Assembly: GCA_013339765.2 (NCBI GenBank)
Contig: CM023454.1
Span: forward strand, 46,137,177 to 46,201,176
Length of the DNA: 64,000 bases
Direction: 5' to 3'
Source: Haemaphysalis longicornis
Lineage: Eukaryota > Arthropoda > Arachnida > Ixodida > Ixodidae
The notes beneath the pieces are model-generated. The model was given only the letters and a program-made list of their open reading frames with translations. It did no database searches and was not told the DNA's origin. The position numbers were made by a program, and so were the translations under genes. This document shows positions 31,991 to 43,660 of the stretch, piece after piece. The first letter of the stretch is position 1; the number at the start of each line of letters is the position of its first letter.

Positions 31991-34366
31991 CAGCTGTTGG
32001 TACACAACTGTTGTTTACGTAGACCATTGAATCAAGTTCTTAAGTATCCCCCAACCTGTTTGGTAGGAGCAAACCACTGCCAGTTCCCACACAAAGCTTC
32101 GGACAAAAGTGGTTCCACTACACTTGAAGTTGTTTTTATTGCGGCTCTAGAAAGGAATTATAAAAACAGTAACGTTGTTTTATTTTTGGATCCGATTGTA
32201 GTAATACATTTAGAAAACCTCACCTTTGGAGATTGTAAAAGTACCATGTAATTGGTGTTTAGTTAAGTAGACATTTTAAGGTATTCGAGATCTTTATTTC
32301 TCATCAGAGAGAAACGGTAAGCAATATATTTATTTTTTTAAAACCTTTTGCTCACAATGCTGGATAAAAGAGATTTTCTTTATTGTAAATTGTGGTAGAT
32401 TGGACGTCATTTGAACCTTCAAAAGACAGAAGCAAATTTAGCACGGGCCAGAGTAGTTATGTGTGCTTTAATTTTAAGGTACAGTTACGATTCCAAAAGA
32501 GCTGAATCATTGCAGTTGTTTTAACATTACATAGTAATGACCGTCGAGCGGTTGAGGACTTCATAATGTCGGTTGACGGTGCCCTTCACGCTAAGTGAAG
32601 ACCTCCGGCTTATTCGCCATGTGGTCACGGGCCCAAAGCCTGTCCATTGAGCGATGTCAGCTTACGCACAGGGACACGTCGCTTCTAATAACCTCCATAT
32701 GTCGAAACCAATACCCTACTAGACTTTTGTGGGCGAGCGTGTAGAATGTGGCTACTTTTGGAGAAGACATCTGCGGGAAGTATCGCAGGCTGTCCGAAAT
32801 CTCCAAATACATTTTTGGTAGTGAAACAAAAGCTTGCCGTTTGCGATGCGGAGGAGCCATACCCTTTCAGTAATCTCTCCAAGGAAGTGCCTTCCGAGCC
32901 AGGAAACTCATTATGTCCGAGAAAACCCGGTAACGCCGCCTGCTAAGCATTGTCAAAACAGTTCTTTGAATTATGATGGATAACTGAAAAACGCAAACGT
33001 TCTGAATTGCACGTTTCTGCACTTGTACGGTATTTGAAGCCGAGTTATCTCCCCCGGCTTAGAGAATTAGGATAAGGCCTGAAACGGCCGAACTCTTCAT
33101 ATTCAACATGAGGAAGTAGAAACAGGTACTTGATAATGCATCCTTGCAATTAACGCAGGTTGTTCTAAATCACTAACAGCTGTCCCATTCCCTCACCCGG
33201 AAGAATACGTTCTTAGTCAGGAGCTAAGCGAAAAAGAATCGGGCTGCCTACTCAGCTACAAATCCAACAAAAGTCGCTACAAAGTTCCTAAATTTCACCG
33301 AGGTACTAATCCTAGCACTGACTACACCCGTAAGAAAAATGTTAGCCCCACTACTAATTGCTGTTCATCTAGACACGCACATTATGATTGCCCCTAAACG
33401 CAGTGAACAAGTGAAATAATGACCCTTCACAAGCTAACACAAGCTTCGGTATTAATCAGACATCTAACGCAAACCAAACGTTTTATCCACCTGATGTCAA
33501 ATATTCCGAGTCTATCAATGCAAAAAAAAATCTCAGGGGAATATTGATGACCCTCTCTAGTATTACGCTATCACAAGATGAGATGAGCGCCTTGTTAAAA
33601 GGTCCTACTTTCGCCTGGCAACTGTAGGTTTACACCAATTCCCAACTTTTTTAGCACTTAGACAACTTCGCCAGGAATAAGATACTGCGAGAGTATTTCT
33701 ATGACCATTCTGCAGCCGATGAAGCCCAAATTGAATTACCTAGCCATGGGCACTGGACCCCTCCTACACAACGCGATTATTGCCTCGACGTGTACGCTAA
33801 CATCGTTCATCACTACATTAAAGAGCATTCTCTCTCTCTCTCACTATTTACGGGCATCATACCTAAAGTAAACCTTCTTCGGCATTACCATCACTAATTA
33901 GAAGACGAAAGCCGTGGAGGAACATAACAAGTTGCCCCGAAATAGTAATCACACGAGCCGATAAAGGAGACACCATTGTGATTTTAAACAAAGTTATGTC
34001 GACGAGGCTACTAGGCAACTACCAAATCGCCGTTTTACGAAGTGTTTAATAGTAATCACACTAATTATTATATGCTAATTAGAAGAGAGAAACTCGCGGA
34101 ACTTGTCAAAAGAACGCATTTAACGGAACAACCACTCGTCATCCTAACATTTTAATTACAGTAGCCGGTAGATTCTACTCTCTCCTTAAGATTCATAAGG
34201 ATAAAAACCTAGGTTCGCCCATTGTTTCTGGTGCTGGTACTGCCACTGGGAACCTCTCGCGCTATGTCGACTTCATTATTCACGATATTAACCCCAGCTT
34301 TCCATCCTTTACTATAGATACAATTAATTTGCTCTCATACATCAGAACACACAAATTCTTGATTAA

Positions 34367-34954
34367 TTGTTACCCTCGAAGTTTTATCATTATACAATTA
34401 CATTCCGCATGCAGATGGAATCACCACTGCTTCATGAGCGTATTAGCAGTGGGTGTGAGAAAAAGCTATTGATTCTTTCACCCTTGAAATTTTCCTTCAC
34501 CTTATTCTTGAGCCTAACAATTTGGAGTTTTATTGCGCCAATTACGTGCAAGTCTGCGGAACGTCAATGGCAATACAATTATGACCCAACTACAGGAATA
34601 TCTTCATGGGATGTCTGGAGTCAAACTTCTTCGAAACCCAAAATTTGTCGACACTGCACAAAAAGGCATATAGACGATATATTCATAATATGGCAGCAAG
34701 GTGAAATGGAACCTTTTAGGTTTATTGGCGATTTTGACCTTGCACATCCTAGTATCTCCTTTCCTCATTCGTACGCAGCCCACAGCATAATTCTTCCTCG
34801 ATATTACAGACAGTTTCTCAAGCCAGGCTTCAGAGTTATCTCTATAGGACACCTACGGACACGCGCAAATATTTGCACTTCCACAGCAGCCAAGTCAGAC
34901 ACTGCAAGACCGCGTTACCTCGTAGCCAATCTGCACAAACCAAACCGATTTTGA
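34367..34954 (+). pseudogene. Penelope-like RT, C-terminal open stretch
   Basis: 195 codons open. The first part is out of the RT frame, then from about 34640 the RT frame is used: CTKRHIDDIFIIWQQGEMEPFRFIGDF (catalytic loop with both aspartates kept), HPSISFPHSYAAHSI (the strand after the loop) and, near 34850-34950, TRANICTSTAAKSDTARP, matching the thumb region HPRHCK-like part. The catalytic tyrosine is histidine. Not expected to be active. Confidence 0.7.
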
Positions 34955-35384
34955 TTCTAACTGCAGATAACTTAAAACCGTGCTCTTGAATCAAAAATAA
35001 TCATACCAAGTCATCGACGACACGGGTACTCGAGATAAGCAGTTGAACCGCCCCGAAATTTCCTTAAAAACCTCCGAAACCTAATCCACAGAAACATCGT
35101 TTTGACCCATATGGCCTCGGCTCTGAAAGGTGCAGCCATACTAAAGAAATATCACAGTATTCCTGTTCAAAGTGAATGCGCAGAAATAACATTTCCCCAT
35201 CCCCGACGTGTTGTTAGTGAAAGGTGAAACAATTTGGGTGACGTTCTCACCAACGCCAGAATCAGTCGACCACAGAATACCGGTTGCATGCCCTGTAACT
35301 ATCCAGGGTGGAAGTTATGCCCACAAATTATCACCACAGCACGACGGTAGCACGGCTTCAAAATATTATGTTATTGTAAAATGT

Positions 35385-35570
35385 AACATTACTGTGATTC
35401 CGCCAACTTCGTACACCATCTGCAATGCACCTTCTTCGGAAAACAATACATCAGCCTGAGAGAAATACCCCCCCGTTTGAGGTTTAACAATTACAGTTCT
35501 CATGCAAATACCTGCCGTTATTTGCCACTATCAAGGCATGTGAACACACCATTCAATGCCATTTCTTGAA
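35385..35570 (+). pseudogene. GIY-YIG endonuclease remnant of the Penelope-like element
   Basis: In one frame: HYCDSANFVHHLQCTFFGK, then QYISLREIPPRLRFNNYSSH. In active relatives the first block carries a tyrosine (VVYLLEC-type) and the second YIG; here they are VHHLQC and YIS, so both signature positions are hit. The conserved arginine (RLRFNN) and the following histidine remain. This domain nicks the target DNA in Penelope-like elements. Confidence 0.65.
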
Positions 35571-35700
35571 CAGCTGTAGGCTACAATTCTACAATCTATT
35601 TTTTATACGCAGCACGAATGCGAGGTTCGAAGTACTACCTTATCTAAAGGTTAAGGCCGCGTCGTTTGGCATCAATGAAATTTGTGGAAACTGACATGTC

Positions 35701-36695
35701 TCCTCCGATTAAAGTTTGAGCTTTTGCCTTCTGCTCTCTCTTACTCCTTCTTATTTATATTCAATGCTGGAATTCTGCATTTCTCAGACTGGTCTTATGC
35801 CTGTTGATTTATTTCCGTATATAATATTCTCCGATTAGTTAGCGACCCCCCCAAAAACGGTCACAATTACGTCCTAGCACCGCGTTCTTTAGCACTGCGT
35901 TCTTAAGCTTCACTAAACCAAATCTGACCAGCAAGTCTGGACATTAGGTTCAGGGTAGAATGCTGCGGTACCATTGTTAACATTGATACTCTCACCGCGT
36001 TATCGATTTGACCACGCTAGCGGGTGGGATTTCTTTCCTATTTTTTGTATTCATCTTTTTTAATTTTCACTGCTGACCTTCACGGCGTTCTCTAATGCCA
36101 CCATGTGCCGAAGAGATGTGTACCTCTAGATGCGCTTAAAGAGTGTGCACCTGTCTTCTGTCATCTTTCTTTATATGACCTGTTTGAACCTGTCTTTTTT
36201 CCCGCTTGTTGCTTCTCATTGTATAGGAAAGTACACTCATTTCCTGTCGAACGTCCCTGGCTGACTGTTTATGTGCGTGCTGCCCTTTCCTTTCGCCCAC
36301 AGAAGCCAAGTATAGGACTCTAATGTTTCAATTACGTGACTGCGATTCTGAGAATGGAAGTGGGGGGGGGGGGGGGGTGTTGTGTACGATATGCGTGCAT
36401 GGCCATGTCTTCTTTTGACCCCCCTCTTGCCCCTGTGGCTACGGCACACTTGTTGATCTTCGTACCACTTGAGTGCGATATTTTTTTCTCCACTCTTCCA
36501 CTTCTCATTTCTTTCCGTTGCCCTCCAATCATGACACGATTGTACGAACTGTCTCTTCCCTTTCCCTGTCCTCTCAATTGAGACATTCCCACATCTATAC
36601 CACTGAAACCAGCTTATCTTGTACTCGGAAAAAAAGATGTCCTCTTAGTGCATCATCAGTAAAGTTTTTTTTTATATAATTTACTTACCTTGCAC
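35701..36695. other. Unassigned sequence 3' of the Penelope-like element
   Basis: No coding region. It includes a run of 16 G at 36362-36377. Part may be the 3' end of the Penelope-like element. Confidence 0.3.
36362..36377 (+). repeat. Poly-G run (16)
   Basis: Uninterrupted run of sixteen G. Such runs are prone to length errors in sequencing, so frames across it are unreliable. Confidence 0.9.
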
Positions 36696-36700
36696 ATTCA

Positions 36701-36751
36701 TAATATATATATCTATATATATATGAATACTATATAATTATATATTATATG

Positions 36752-36797
<46 letters not shown>

Positions 36798-36815
36798 CTA
36801 TATTTATATATATAT
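36701..36815. repeat. AT dinucleotide microsatellite
   Basis: Long imperfect (AT)n run directly at the 5' edge of the LINE fragment that follows. The junction may be the point of LINE insertion into an AT-rich target or a later expansion. Confidence 0.9.
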
Positions 36816-37297
36816 TGCGTTTTGTCACGAGGCAATGTCACCATCCATTGGCTGAGACTTCTGCTTCAGATCTGCAAGACCTTTTACCGCAACATTACGA
36901 GATCCCATCTCTGCCTTCGTACCCGCTATGGTTGTTCCCACCCATAAGTATTCACACAGCCGTGCCAGGAGTGACGCGAAGAGCAAATGTTCCCGCTCCA
37001 GCTGTTAAGTTTTACACTCTACAACTTCTAGACAGCAAATACATCGGCCATAAACATATATACACTGATGGCTCAGTGACAGAAGGATCTTCCACGATTG
37101 GTGTTTGGATACCTGCGTCGGGCACTACGATAACCAAAAAACTCAGTCACAGGACGTCATCAACAGTAACTGAGCTGGCCGCCATCCGTGCTGCTATTGA
37201 ATATATCACCACGCAGTCACCCAGCCAATGGGCTATCTTTACGGATTCCCGCAGCGGCCCTTCAATGCCTTCCAATCTTTCCCTTCTGACCAGCTAG
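36815..37297 (+). pseudogene. LINE RNase H, N-terminal part
   Basis: HIYTDGSVTEGSSTIGVWIP (37056-37115) is strand 1-2 of RNase H with the first catalytic aspartate in TDGS. TELAAIRAAIEYI (37169-37207) carries the glutamate. WAIFTDSRS (37228-37254) carries the third acidic residue. The frame then slips (SGPSMPSNL versus the AL--L normally seen), and the remainder is in the overlapping open stretch from about 37250. RNase H of LINE ORF2 removes RNA from the hybrid. Confidence 0.85.
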
Positions 37298-38462
37298 TCG
37301 GGAACATTCGGTTTTTACATCACCAAGCCGTGAATGCTTGCCATTTCGTCGAACTACAGTGGATACCGGCACATTGCGGGGTATCGGGTAATTCAACAGC
37401 AGACGCTGCAGCTTCCCAAGCTCACAACTGCCAAGTGCCTACTGCGGCAATACCGTTCTCTAGGAAGGATGCGGCCGCACTTGCGTGTCGTGTTGCGCGG
37501 CAGGTACAGCTTTCAATATGGGTGGATCCTTCACGTCGCTATACCCCGCTTTATTCTGTCGACCCAGAATGTACTTTCAAGTTACCCTCTATTCTCACCA
37601 AACACGACGCAGCCGTATTACACCGCATACGCCTGAACGTCGCCTACACTCGCCTTTTTCGTTTCAAGCTTCAGCAGACCAGCTCACCCTTCTGTCCGGA
37701 CTGTAACTGTCCCGAAGATATTTACCATGTCGTATGTGTGTGTAAACGATATGACGAACCAAGACGCTCCTTGACAGTGACTTTGGGCAGGCTACCCACA
37801 TCGTGTCTTACGTTGAATGATGTGCTTGGCCCCTGGTCATGCCGCAAAGATGGCTTCACGTGCGACGAGGGCCTAACTTCCTTATGCTTCACGTTCGGTT
37901 CAAGCTTCTTTCTCAGTTCCAATTTCACACAGTTTACACGACTGATTCGACATGTGCTACAGAACCGTGACCGTCACCTTTGCGCTCTCAAGCTCTTAGT
38001 GGTGTCCCAGTGAACATTTCGGGGCTGTGTTCACCGTGACTACTAGGTTGGCTGTCAAAGTGTTATGATTGCTCGTGGTCGCTCCGCAGTTTTCCTGAAC
38101 TGTGCTTAAATTCAAAGTGAACCTTCAGCCATTGCGTGTTTACCCCGTCTTTTATTTTTAACCTGACCTAGTGATCTCATGACCCCGTGTTGTCGTCACT
38201 CCGCGGTTGCCTTCCTGAACTCTGCTAAATTTGAAAGCGAACATTTCCCCAGTGCGTTTTAGAACATTCTCTAGTGTGTTTTAACCACTTCTTTTACTTT
38301 TACTTCGAACTACTGAACTCTGTCTACAGACCGTCTGTCGTTTTTTTTTCTTTCTTTTTTTTTTTTTTTTTCATTTGTGTCATTATTCACCTGACGTAGC
38401 ATGTTAGGCTATCTGCTGGACAGACCTCGTCAGTACCATTAAACTGCGTTCTCTCTCTCTCT
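36816..38462 (+). mobile_element. LINE 3' half (RNase H + C-terminus, CT tail)
   Basis: 5'-truncated LINE lacking its RT. An N-terminal linker (PLPSYPLWLFPP) is followed by a full RNase H and a C-terminal zinc-binding tail, a 3' UTR of about 420 bases with a T-rich run at 38340-38372, and the end ATTAAACTGCG followed by TTCTCTCTCTCTCT (38440-38462). One frameshift at about 37240-37300 separates two otherwise open halves, so it is one of the younger fragments here. Confidence 0.85.
37255..38013 (+). pseudogene. LINE RNase H end and zinc-binding C-terminus
   Basis: Continues the previous piece in another frame: QLVGNIRFL, then ELQWIPAHCGVSGNSTADAAAS (about 37351-37415) with the histidine and last aspartate of RNase H. 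A linker (KHDAAVLHRIRLNVAYTRLFRF) leads to CPDCNCPEDIYHVVCVC (37693-37742), the C-x2-C...H-x-C type zinc site at the end of many LINE ORF2 proteins. The stop at 38011-38013 is probably native. Apart from the upstream frameshift this half is open. Confidence 0.85.
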
Positions 38463-38849
38463 GAGGTTGAGACGTACGTAGCATCCCGACGCAATGTCCG
38501 CTTCACTGAGATCAGCTATGCCGTTATTCTAGGGGACAAGCAAAATACGTGTATGATGCACATGTTCGATGACGGTACAAGTTCTAATACGACATTTCTT
38601 GTGTCAAGACCGAGTGTGAGTACCGTGGGGTCGGGCCAGAAACCTCCAGTGCATCTGAATGCGTTGGCTAATATAGCGTACGCGGTCACTAACGACCACA
38701 GGCCTTGAAAGCATCCTGCCGAGTTCATGCGATCGCCTCGAATAAGGATGTGCGCTTGAGGTTGGTCGAGCCCGTTCAATGCTATGGATTCCTTCATCCC
38801 CTGTCAACTATGAAAACAAACTTTTCCAGTCGGGAAGAGCATTTATTGA

Positions 38850-39105
38850 TTGATTGTAGGGTTTAACGCGCCGACGCTACGCAGACGATGGGGTGGGCTA
38901 TAGTAGAGGACTCCGGATTAGTTTTGACCACCTCGGGATCTTTAACGTGCTCCCAAATCTCCAACGCACGGGTGTTTTTGCTTTTGCCTTCCATCACAAA
39001 TTCGGCCGCCACGGCGGGACTCGAACTCGCGTCCTTAGGCGTGTGAGCAGCAGCTGTGTTGAGGAAAGCCGATTGGGACAGGTAAATGTTATCTAGCTGC
39101 CAGCC
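38850..39105 (-). repeat. tRNA-derived SINE, minus strand
   Basis: On the minus strand a B-box-like AGTTCGAGTCC (39027-39017) lies in the tRNA-like head, the A-box side (about 39060-39095) is worn, and the body follows with CGGCCGAATTT, CACGTTAAAGATCCCGAGGTGG and GTTAAACCC, ending in a tail of CAATCAATCAATAAATG (38865-38845). The order matches an abundant tick SINE I remember. Not a functional tRNA. Confidence 0.6.
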
Positions 39106-42100
39106 TGCCTGGCCCTGCCACAAAGAACAAAACAAAAAAAAGAAACGATCGCAAGATAACTTTTACAATCCGCCCTTGCGCGTTGAAAACGGAAGCAGTT
39201 CAGGTTGTTCCTCAGAGGGCAGGTGATTTAACGGCATTGGGAGGAATAGCCGGGGACTGTGTTGAACGTCACCGCACCGTAGACACTACCGTCACTCTGT
39301 GCGGTGGTTGATGAAGTGACGCGTTTCGCAATAAATGCTTAGGGACAATAGAAAAACGGGCGCGAAATGAAAGCACGCATGTATTGTACATCATGGCTCT
39401 TCCTCTAGAACATTGTGTTGCTACAAGGCCCATGCTGTTGTTTCACCGGGGTCCACTAAGGGAACAAGTTGATCGTCTATCCGTCAGCTTTGCCAATGCC
39501 GTGACTTCGTATCCGGATAGAGAGCGCGCTGCAGAAGGACGGCAAGAGAGTTTCCTCGCTGTGGTTCCAAGGCCATGCACCGCGAAGGAAGCGTCGGTGG
39601 TACGTGAGCGCTTGAACCCTGTTGAACTAGCTGCAATAACTCGTGCAGTAAATGGTCGGTTCAATCGGGGGTGGAGAAGCCGTTCCAAGACAAGCCGTCC
39701 CGATTTTCGTTAAGTTTGTGTTGGTTTCCGGGTATTTATCACCGCGATACAAAACAGCTTCATCGAAAAGAAGGATACGTTTCTGCCCTGAAATTTTTAT
39801 TATACGAAGTGTGACGTCGGCTCGTTTTTTTTTTCGTTGTCATGCTTCTTACGTGGGACCTTCTTGCAGGACTTGCTCGCCGACAAAGGTCTGTTGCCCC
39901 CGACGACCCATTTCTGTATGCCCTAATATGCGACGTTCCTCTGGAATATGCCTTTCGGAGCGAACTTATTTGCACATATTACTGTGGCGATAATCATTGC
40001 AAAAAAGATCGAAGATGGAATCACGAAATCAAAACGCTTCTCGCGCCTATCCAAGTCACACCTTAGTGCTCATACGACGGCCATTTTTCCTGAAACACTG
40101 ACATTGTATACACCTGGACAATGTAGTACATTTTATATGCTTTGTACGCTGAAGTTGTGCTTGCAATCGTGCTAACGTCGGGAGAGGACGAGGCAAGCGT
40201 TTTATTGTACGGAGTTAAAATATTAAAAAAAAATAACCTTACCTATCTAAAGAAAGTTGAGATACGCGCGAAAGCAAACGTGCGTTCAATCCTCGCTGAG
40301 AGTGCGTCAAATAATTGCCAAACCTTCAGAGATTGAAATCACAAACGAAGGACCAATCGATCGACATTTCCCGCGTACGAAGTGCGGGTATCTAGGAAGG
40401 ATCTAAATGTATAACGATAAGCGATTCATAAGACAAGGACATACTATTGTACTCCTCCTTCATTATGGATACGTGTATTGTTTTAGAACCGATCCTTTTC
40501 AACTAGTTTCAAGTAACTCTTGTGACACCATGGAATCCCGGTTTCACACGTGCGCGGTGTGTCCGTGGATCTTATCAGAGCTTTTCGGCCGAACGACCGG
40601 TCTACGGGCAAACGCATTGTTTTTTTCAACAGAACTCAAATTAAGAAATTAAGGAAGGTTTCGCTGTAATAAAGGTGAGTGGCTTCCGCAGATTCGGAAT
40701 CCGCACGCTAACGCTTCCTGGAAGGCCCGGTCAGGCAGGTGTCCTTGGCCCTCCCGTTGCAAGCTGGTCAGTACGCGTTACCACAGCTAGTGCGATGGGG
40801 TTGTATGTATGGCAGTCTCTTCCCCACCCACCATTTCCTGTGGAATGCAATTTATTCCCTCGGTTACGCCGTTTGGTAGTGAAGGTATTATAAATGAACG
40901 ACTTCTAGAGCGCACTGTCTGCAAGTTGTTAGAACGCTTTGTTGCAACATGAACCAATGAGATCAGATAAAAGCTCTGCTGTCTCATATAAACATATTTC
41001 TGTCACGCCACCTCGCTTGTTATTATTGCACCGCGGTTTTTGTTGTCCACTCCTTCTGGGTCTAATGTTCAGTTAAATGCTGATCACCGGAACAGCATGT
41101 GCACGGCGATAAAGGCGCTATTAAGGACAATATATATTGGTCTCACGGATGATGGTGCCGTAGCCAAATCACACTGCAGGAAAGCCAACTTTACCCAATG
41201 GAAAGGCACGCGACGATGATGATGATGACACAAGAAAAAAATTATGTTGATTCCTCTCTCATAGGAATCGGTAAAGCACGAAAATGAAATGTGCATTCGG
41301 GTCGCGGCTGTCTGAGAATTCTGCAGCTGAAGAGAAGAAAGGGCATGATTTGAAACAAAAAAGATAACATATCGGCCTCTATACTCCTCGTCGGCATATC
41401 TTCTTATCTGTAAGAATTGAAGGGGGCTGCACAATTAATTTCTTGATCTGACCTCGTGGATCTTCGCGGATTAACGAGCATTTCAAATCTACAGGGGGAG
41501 TTGTGGCCCCCTGTCTCTGTGGAGATATGCTACTTGGCGCTGACACATGCGTGTGAGTGTAGGCGGGTGGGTCACTTTCTTTGTTTCGCGAACGCTAAGT
41601 TTTTGGTCTATCGGCGTGTATTCTTCGTGATTTTTCGTGTAAAAGCTGTCTTGTGAGCTTGGGAATCTTGGTGGGGGATCGGCATTAACCTGATTTCCGT
41701 GACGGATAAGAGGTCAGTGAAATCTTGGTGTATACCGGCATAAAACACTTTCGTGTTAAAATATAAAACCCGCAAACGAACAAACGAACAGGCATACACG
41801 CATAATGTGCACTACAACCGATCCTCCGGTGCAGCTGATAAAGTGTGCACAAAGTTATTGCGTTATGGACTTCGATTTAGAAATATACGTACTAGGGACA
41901 TGAGCTGAGGCCTACAAAAATAGTCTGGGCATGCTATTTGCACAAGTAGGAAAGCCCGTTTACGCTTAGTGCGAACGAGGGCGATGGGGCGTGCGTCTTG
42001 TTAATTTACCAGATAGTAGAAGAAAACGACTCAACAGAAAAAGGATATAGACAACGGCAATGACGGAACACAATCCTTTCATTGGTGCAATGTTAACTGT

Positions 42101-42300
42101 ATTGTACGGTCGGCGCCACACCATGATTGTAATAGACAATCATTTCATCATCGCAGTGCTTCAAAACTACAAAAATTTAATTTGTTCACATCAGAACATA
42201 TCAGCAGTCTTAAATGTTTCTACGAATGTTTTTTTTTTTTTTTTGGAAGCACACACCCTTGTCTCAGATGTTATCCCAGGCAGAAAAGAAAAGTACGTTT
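39106..42300. other. Region without supported genes
   Basis: About 3.2 kb. An open stretch at 39384-39713 (109 codons) and its antisense have no recognisable domain. A short (GAT)n run is at 41216-41230. No transposon motifs were found. Confidence 0.3.
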
Positions 42301-42483
42301 AGGGCAATTCAAAAGGTAAAAACATCCCCCTCGCGAGGGGCACGATCAAATGCGAGCATTTCCGCGGGGGGCGCGCCTGCAAGTCGTATGGATTACGTAT
42401 TGGTTGTTGTTGTTGTAATTGTTGTCTTCTAGCGTAGACATTGTCGATGAAGTCGATGGTGAAACGTGAAACGTGCCGTGAAC

Positions 42484-42650
42484 CCCCATGCCGCGGCTAT
42501 GACGCAACGTGGAGGCGGCTATGACGCAACGTGGCGCGGCTATGACGCAACACAATCCAACAAATCCACTTTAATCAATCCAATCCAAATCCAAACCATT
42601 CCAAGCCAAGCCAAGCCAATCGAATCCAATCCAATGCCCCTCGCGAGAGA
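42484..42650 (-). repeat. Dispersed CCAAT/AAGCC-rich repeat, copy B
   Basis: Reverse complement of the repeat at 3024-3177. It has three direct copies of GGCTATGACGCAAC (from 42495, 42517 and 42538) where copy A has one, then CAATCCAA/AATCCA and CCAAGCCAAGCCAAGCC runs, and ends with GCCCCTCGCGAG. A second CCCCTCGCGAGGGG palindrome is at 42325-42338, which may be the other end of the same element. Confidence 0.7.
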
Positions 42651-42712
42651 GTGTTATAGCAAATCGCGCCACCACACGAACGCGTGATGTTGACGTCACG
42701 ATCACGCCACAG

Positions 42713-42960
42713 ATGTTAGCGACCGGAGCGCGTGCGAACGACACATGTGATTTAAGCGCGAACCGACCGCGGCGAGAGAGCGCGATGCGAGCGCCCCCAC
42801 CTGTTCTTGCGCGCGAACCGACTGTTGCTCAGCGCGAACCCCAACGCAGCGAGAGAGGGTGTTGCGCACGTCCCCACCTGTTGTGCGCCCGAACCGAACG
42901 CGGCGAGAGAGGGTGTTGCGAGCGGAGAGAAGGCGAGGAGGACGCGGGGGAGAGGGCGCA
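42713..42960 (+). repeat. GC-rich tandem repeat
   Basis: Three to four imperfect copies of a unit of about 65-80 bases built from GCGCGAACCGA--GCGGCGAGAGAG, GGTGTTGCG and CCCCACCTGTT. Open frames on both strands across it are repeat artefacts (for example arginine-rich AREG/ERGCC peptides). Confidence 0.75.
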
Positions 42961-43020
42961 CCTGTGGCCGATGGTTGGATGAGTCAAGGATATAAGGCGC
43001 GTGCGTAACCTTCCATTCTG

Positions 43021-43110
43021 TGTCGGCTTTGTGGCGCAGTGCGGGTAGAGCACCATGTACCTTGCGTTCCGCCCATCAGAGTCGTGGATCGAAACCTGGC
43101 GCCGGTAGTA
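43021..43110 (+). repeat. tRNA-like SINE head
   Basis: TGGCGCAGTGCGGGTAGAGCA (43032-43052) resembles the RNA polymerase III A box, and GGATCGAAACC (43086-43096) resembles the B box, at a tRNA-like spacing of about 34 bases, followed by a T-rich tail at 43112. No clover-leaf with a proper acceptor stem could be drawn by eye, so I call it a tRNA-derived SINE or tRNA pseudogene. Confidence 0.55.
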
Positions 43111-43495
43111 TTATTTTTTTATATAGTGTAGGGGGAGCGATGCGGACTACGGACACGTGACATCGTGAGTTACTGAAATGCTCTGCATTTAAAAAAATTA
43201 CACCATCTTCCCACGTGGGAACCCTGAGGGGATGCCAAGCCGTGGAGTAGTAGCGTGTTAATTGGTTGTTAGAGTAAAGACACGTGTGGTAGCGTATTAA
43301 ATATCTTCTTATTTATCGAGTAGTGGGGAACGTTTTGCGGCTTCTCGTTCTCGAAGCAAGGAATCCGCTGCCGTTTCGAAGCGTTGTCACGTTGCCGAAC
43401 GCCAGCGTCCATTGTCAGCTCATCGGACGGCGCAGCGTTGTCTCGACAGAAAGCAGCAACTGAAGGGAGCAGCGGCGCGGACCTGCTTATCTGAA

Positions 43496-43660
43496 GTGGA
43501 GAGGAGGAGGGGAGAGGAGTAGCAGCGCGCAAAGGTGGTGTGGAGAGGGGGATTGGAGGAGCAGGGCGCGCGCTATCGCAGAGGTGGTGTGGAGAGGAGG
43601 AGGGGAGAGAGACGGGCGTTATCACAGCTGTTGTGGAGAAGAGGAGAGGTGCGGACGCCG
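43496..43660 (+). repeat. GAGAGGAGG-type tandem repeat
   Basis: GGTGGTGTGGAGAGG followed by AGGAGGGGAGAG recurs two to three times with a period of roughly 55-65 bases. Purine-rich on the plus strand. No coding content. Confidence 0.65.

Larger units (their letters stand above)
29021..33150. other. AT-rich region without supported genes
   Basis: Largely unassigned. It contains an inverted repeat at 30851-30939, a tandem duplication at 31615-31990 and a possible minus-strand coding stretch at 29513-30213, listed separately. No RT, transposase or integrase motif was found on either strand. Confidence 0.35.
33180..35700 (+). mobile_element. Penelope-like element, plus strand, decayed
   Basis: Read across frames the order is: MSALLKGPTFAW (33581-33620; the KGP-F motif typical of Penelope-like N-termini), VNLLRHYHH linker, EPIKETPL near 33955 (RPADKG-like), FYEVFN (34037-34055), LVTLEVLSLYNYIPHADGITTA (34362-34430; the RT motif with aspartate replaced by glutamate in TLDV), RHIDDIFIIW (34662-34691; the YxDD motif with tyrosine replaced by histidine), and finally a GIY-YIG endonuclease near 35385-35570. 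The order RT then GIY-YIG defines Penelope-like elements. Numerous stops make it a pseudo-element; it looks nearest to the Neptune-like group, without proof. Confidence 0.8.

Noticed and set aside
36701..36815. AT-rich run as a replication origin
   Set aside because: It is a plain AT microsatellite; nothing else supports an origin.
38850..39105. Functional tRNA gene on the minus strand
   Set aside because: Only the B-box is well kept; the A-box side is worn and no acceptor stem pairs.
39384..39713. 109-codon open frame
   Set aside because: No recognisable domain, an equally open antisense frame, and no supporting neighbours; kept as unassigned.
42713..43056. Arginine-rich open frames on both strands
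   Set aside because: All are frames through a GC-rich tandem repeat with no domain.
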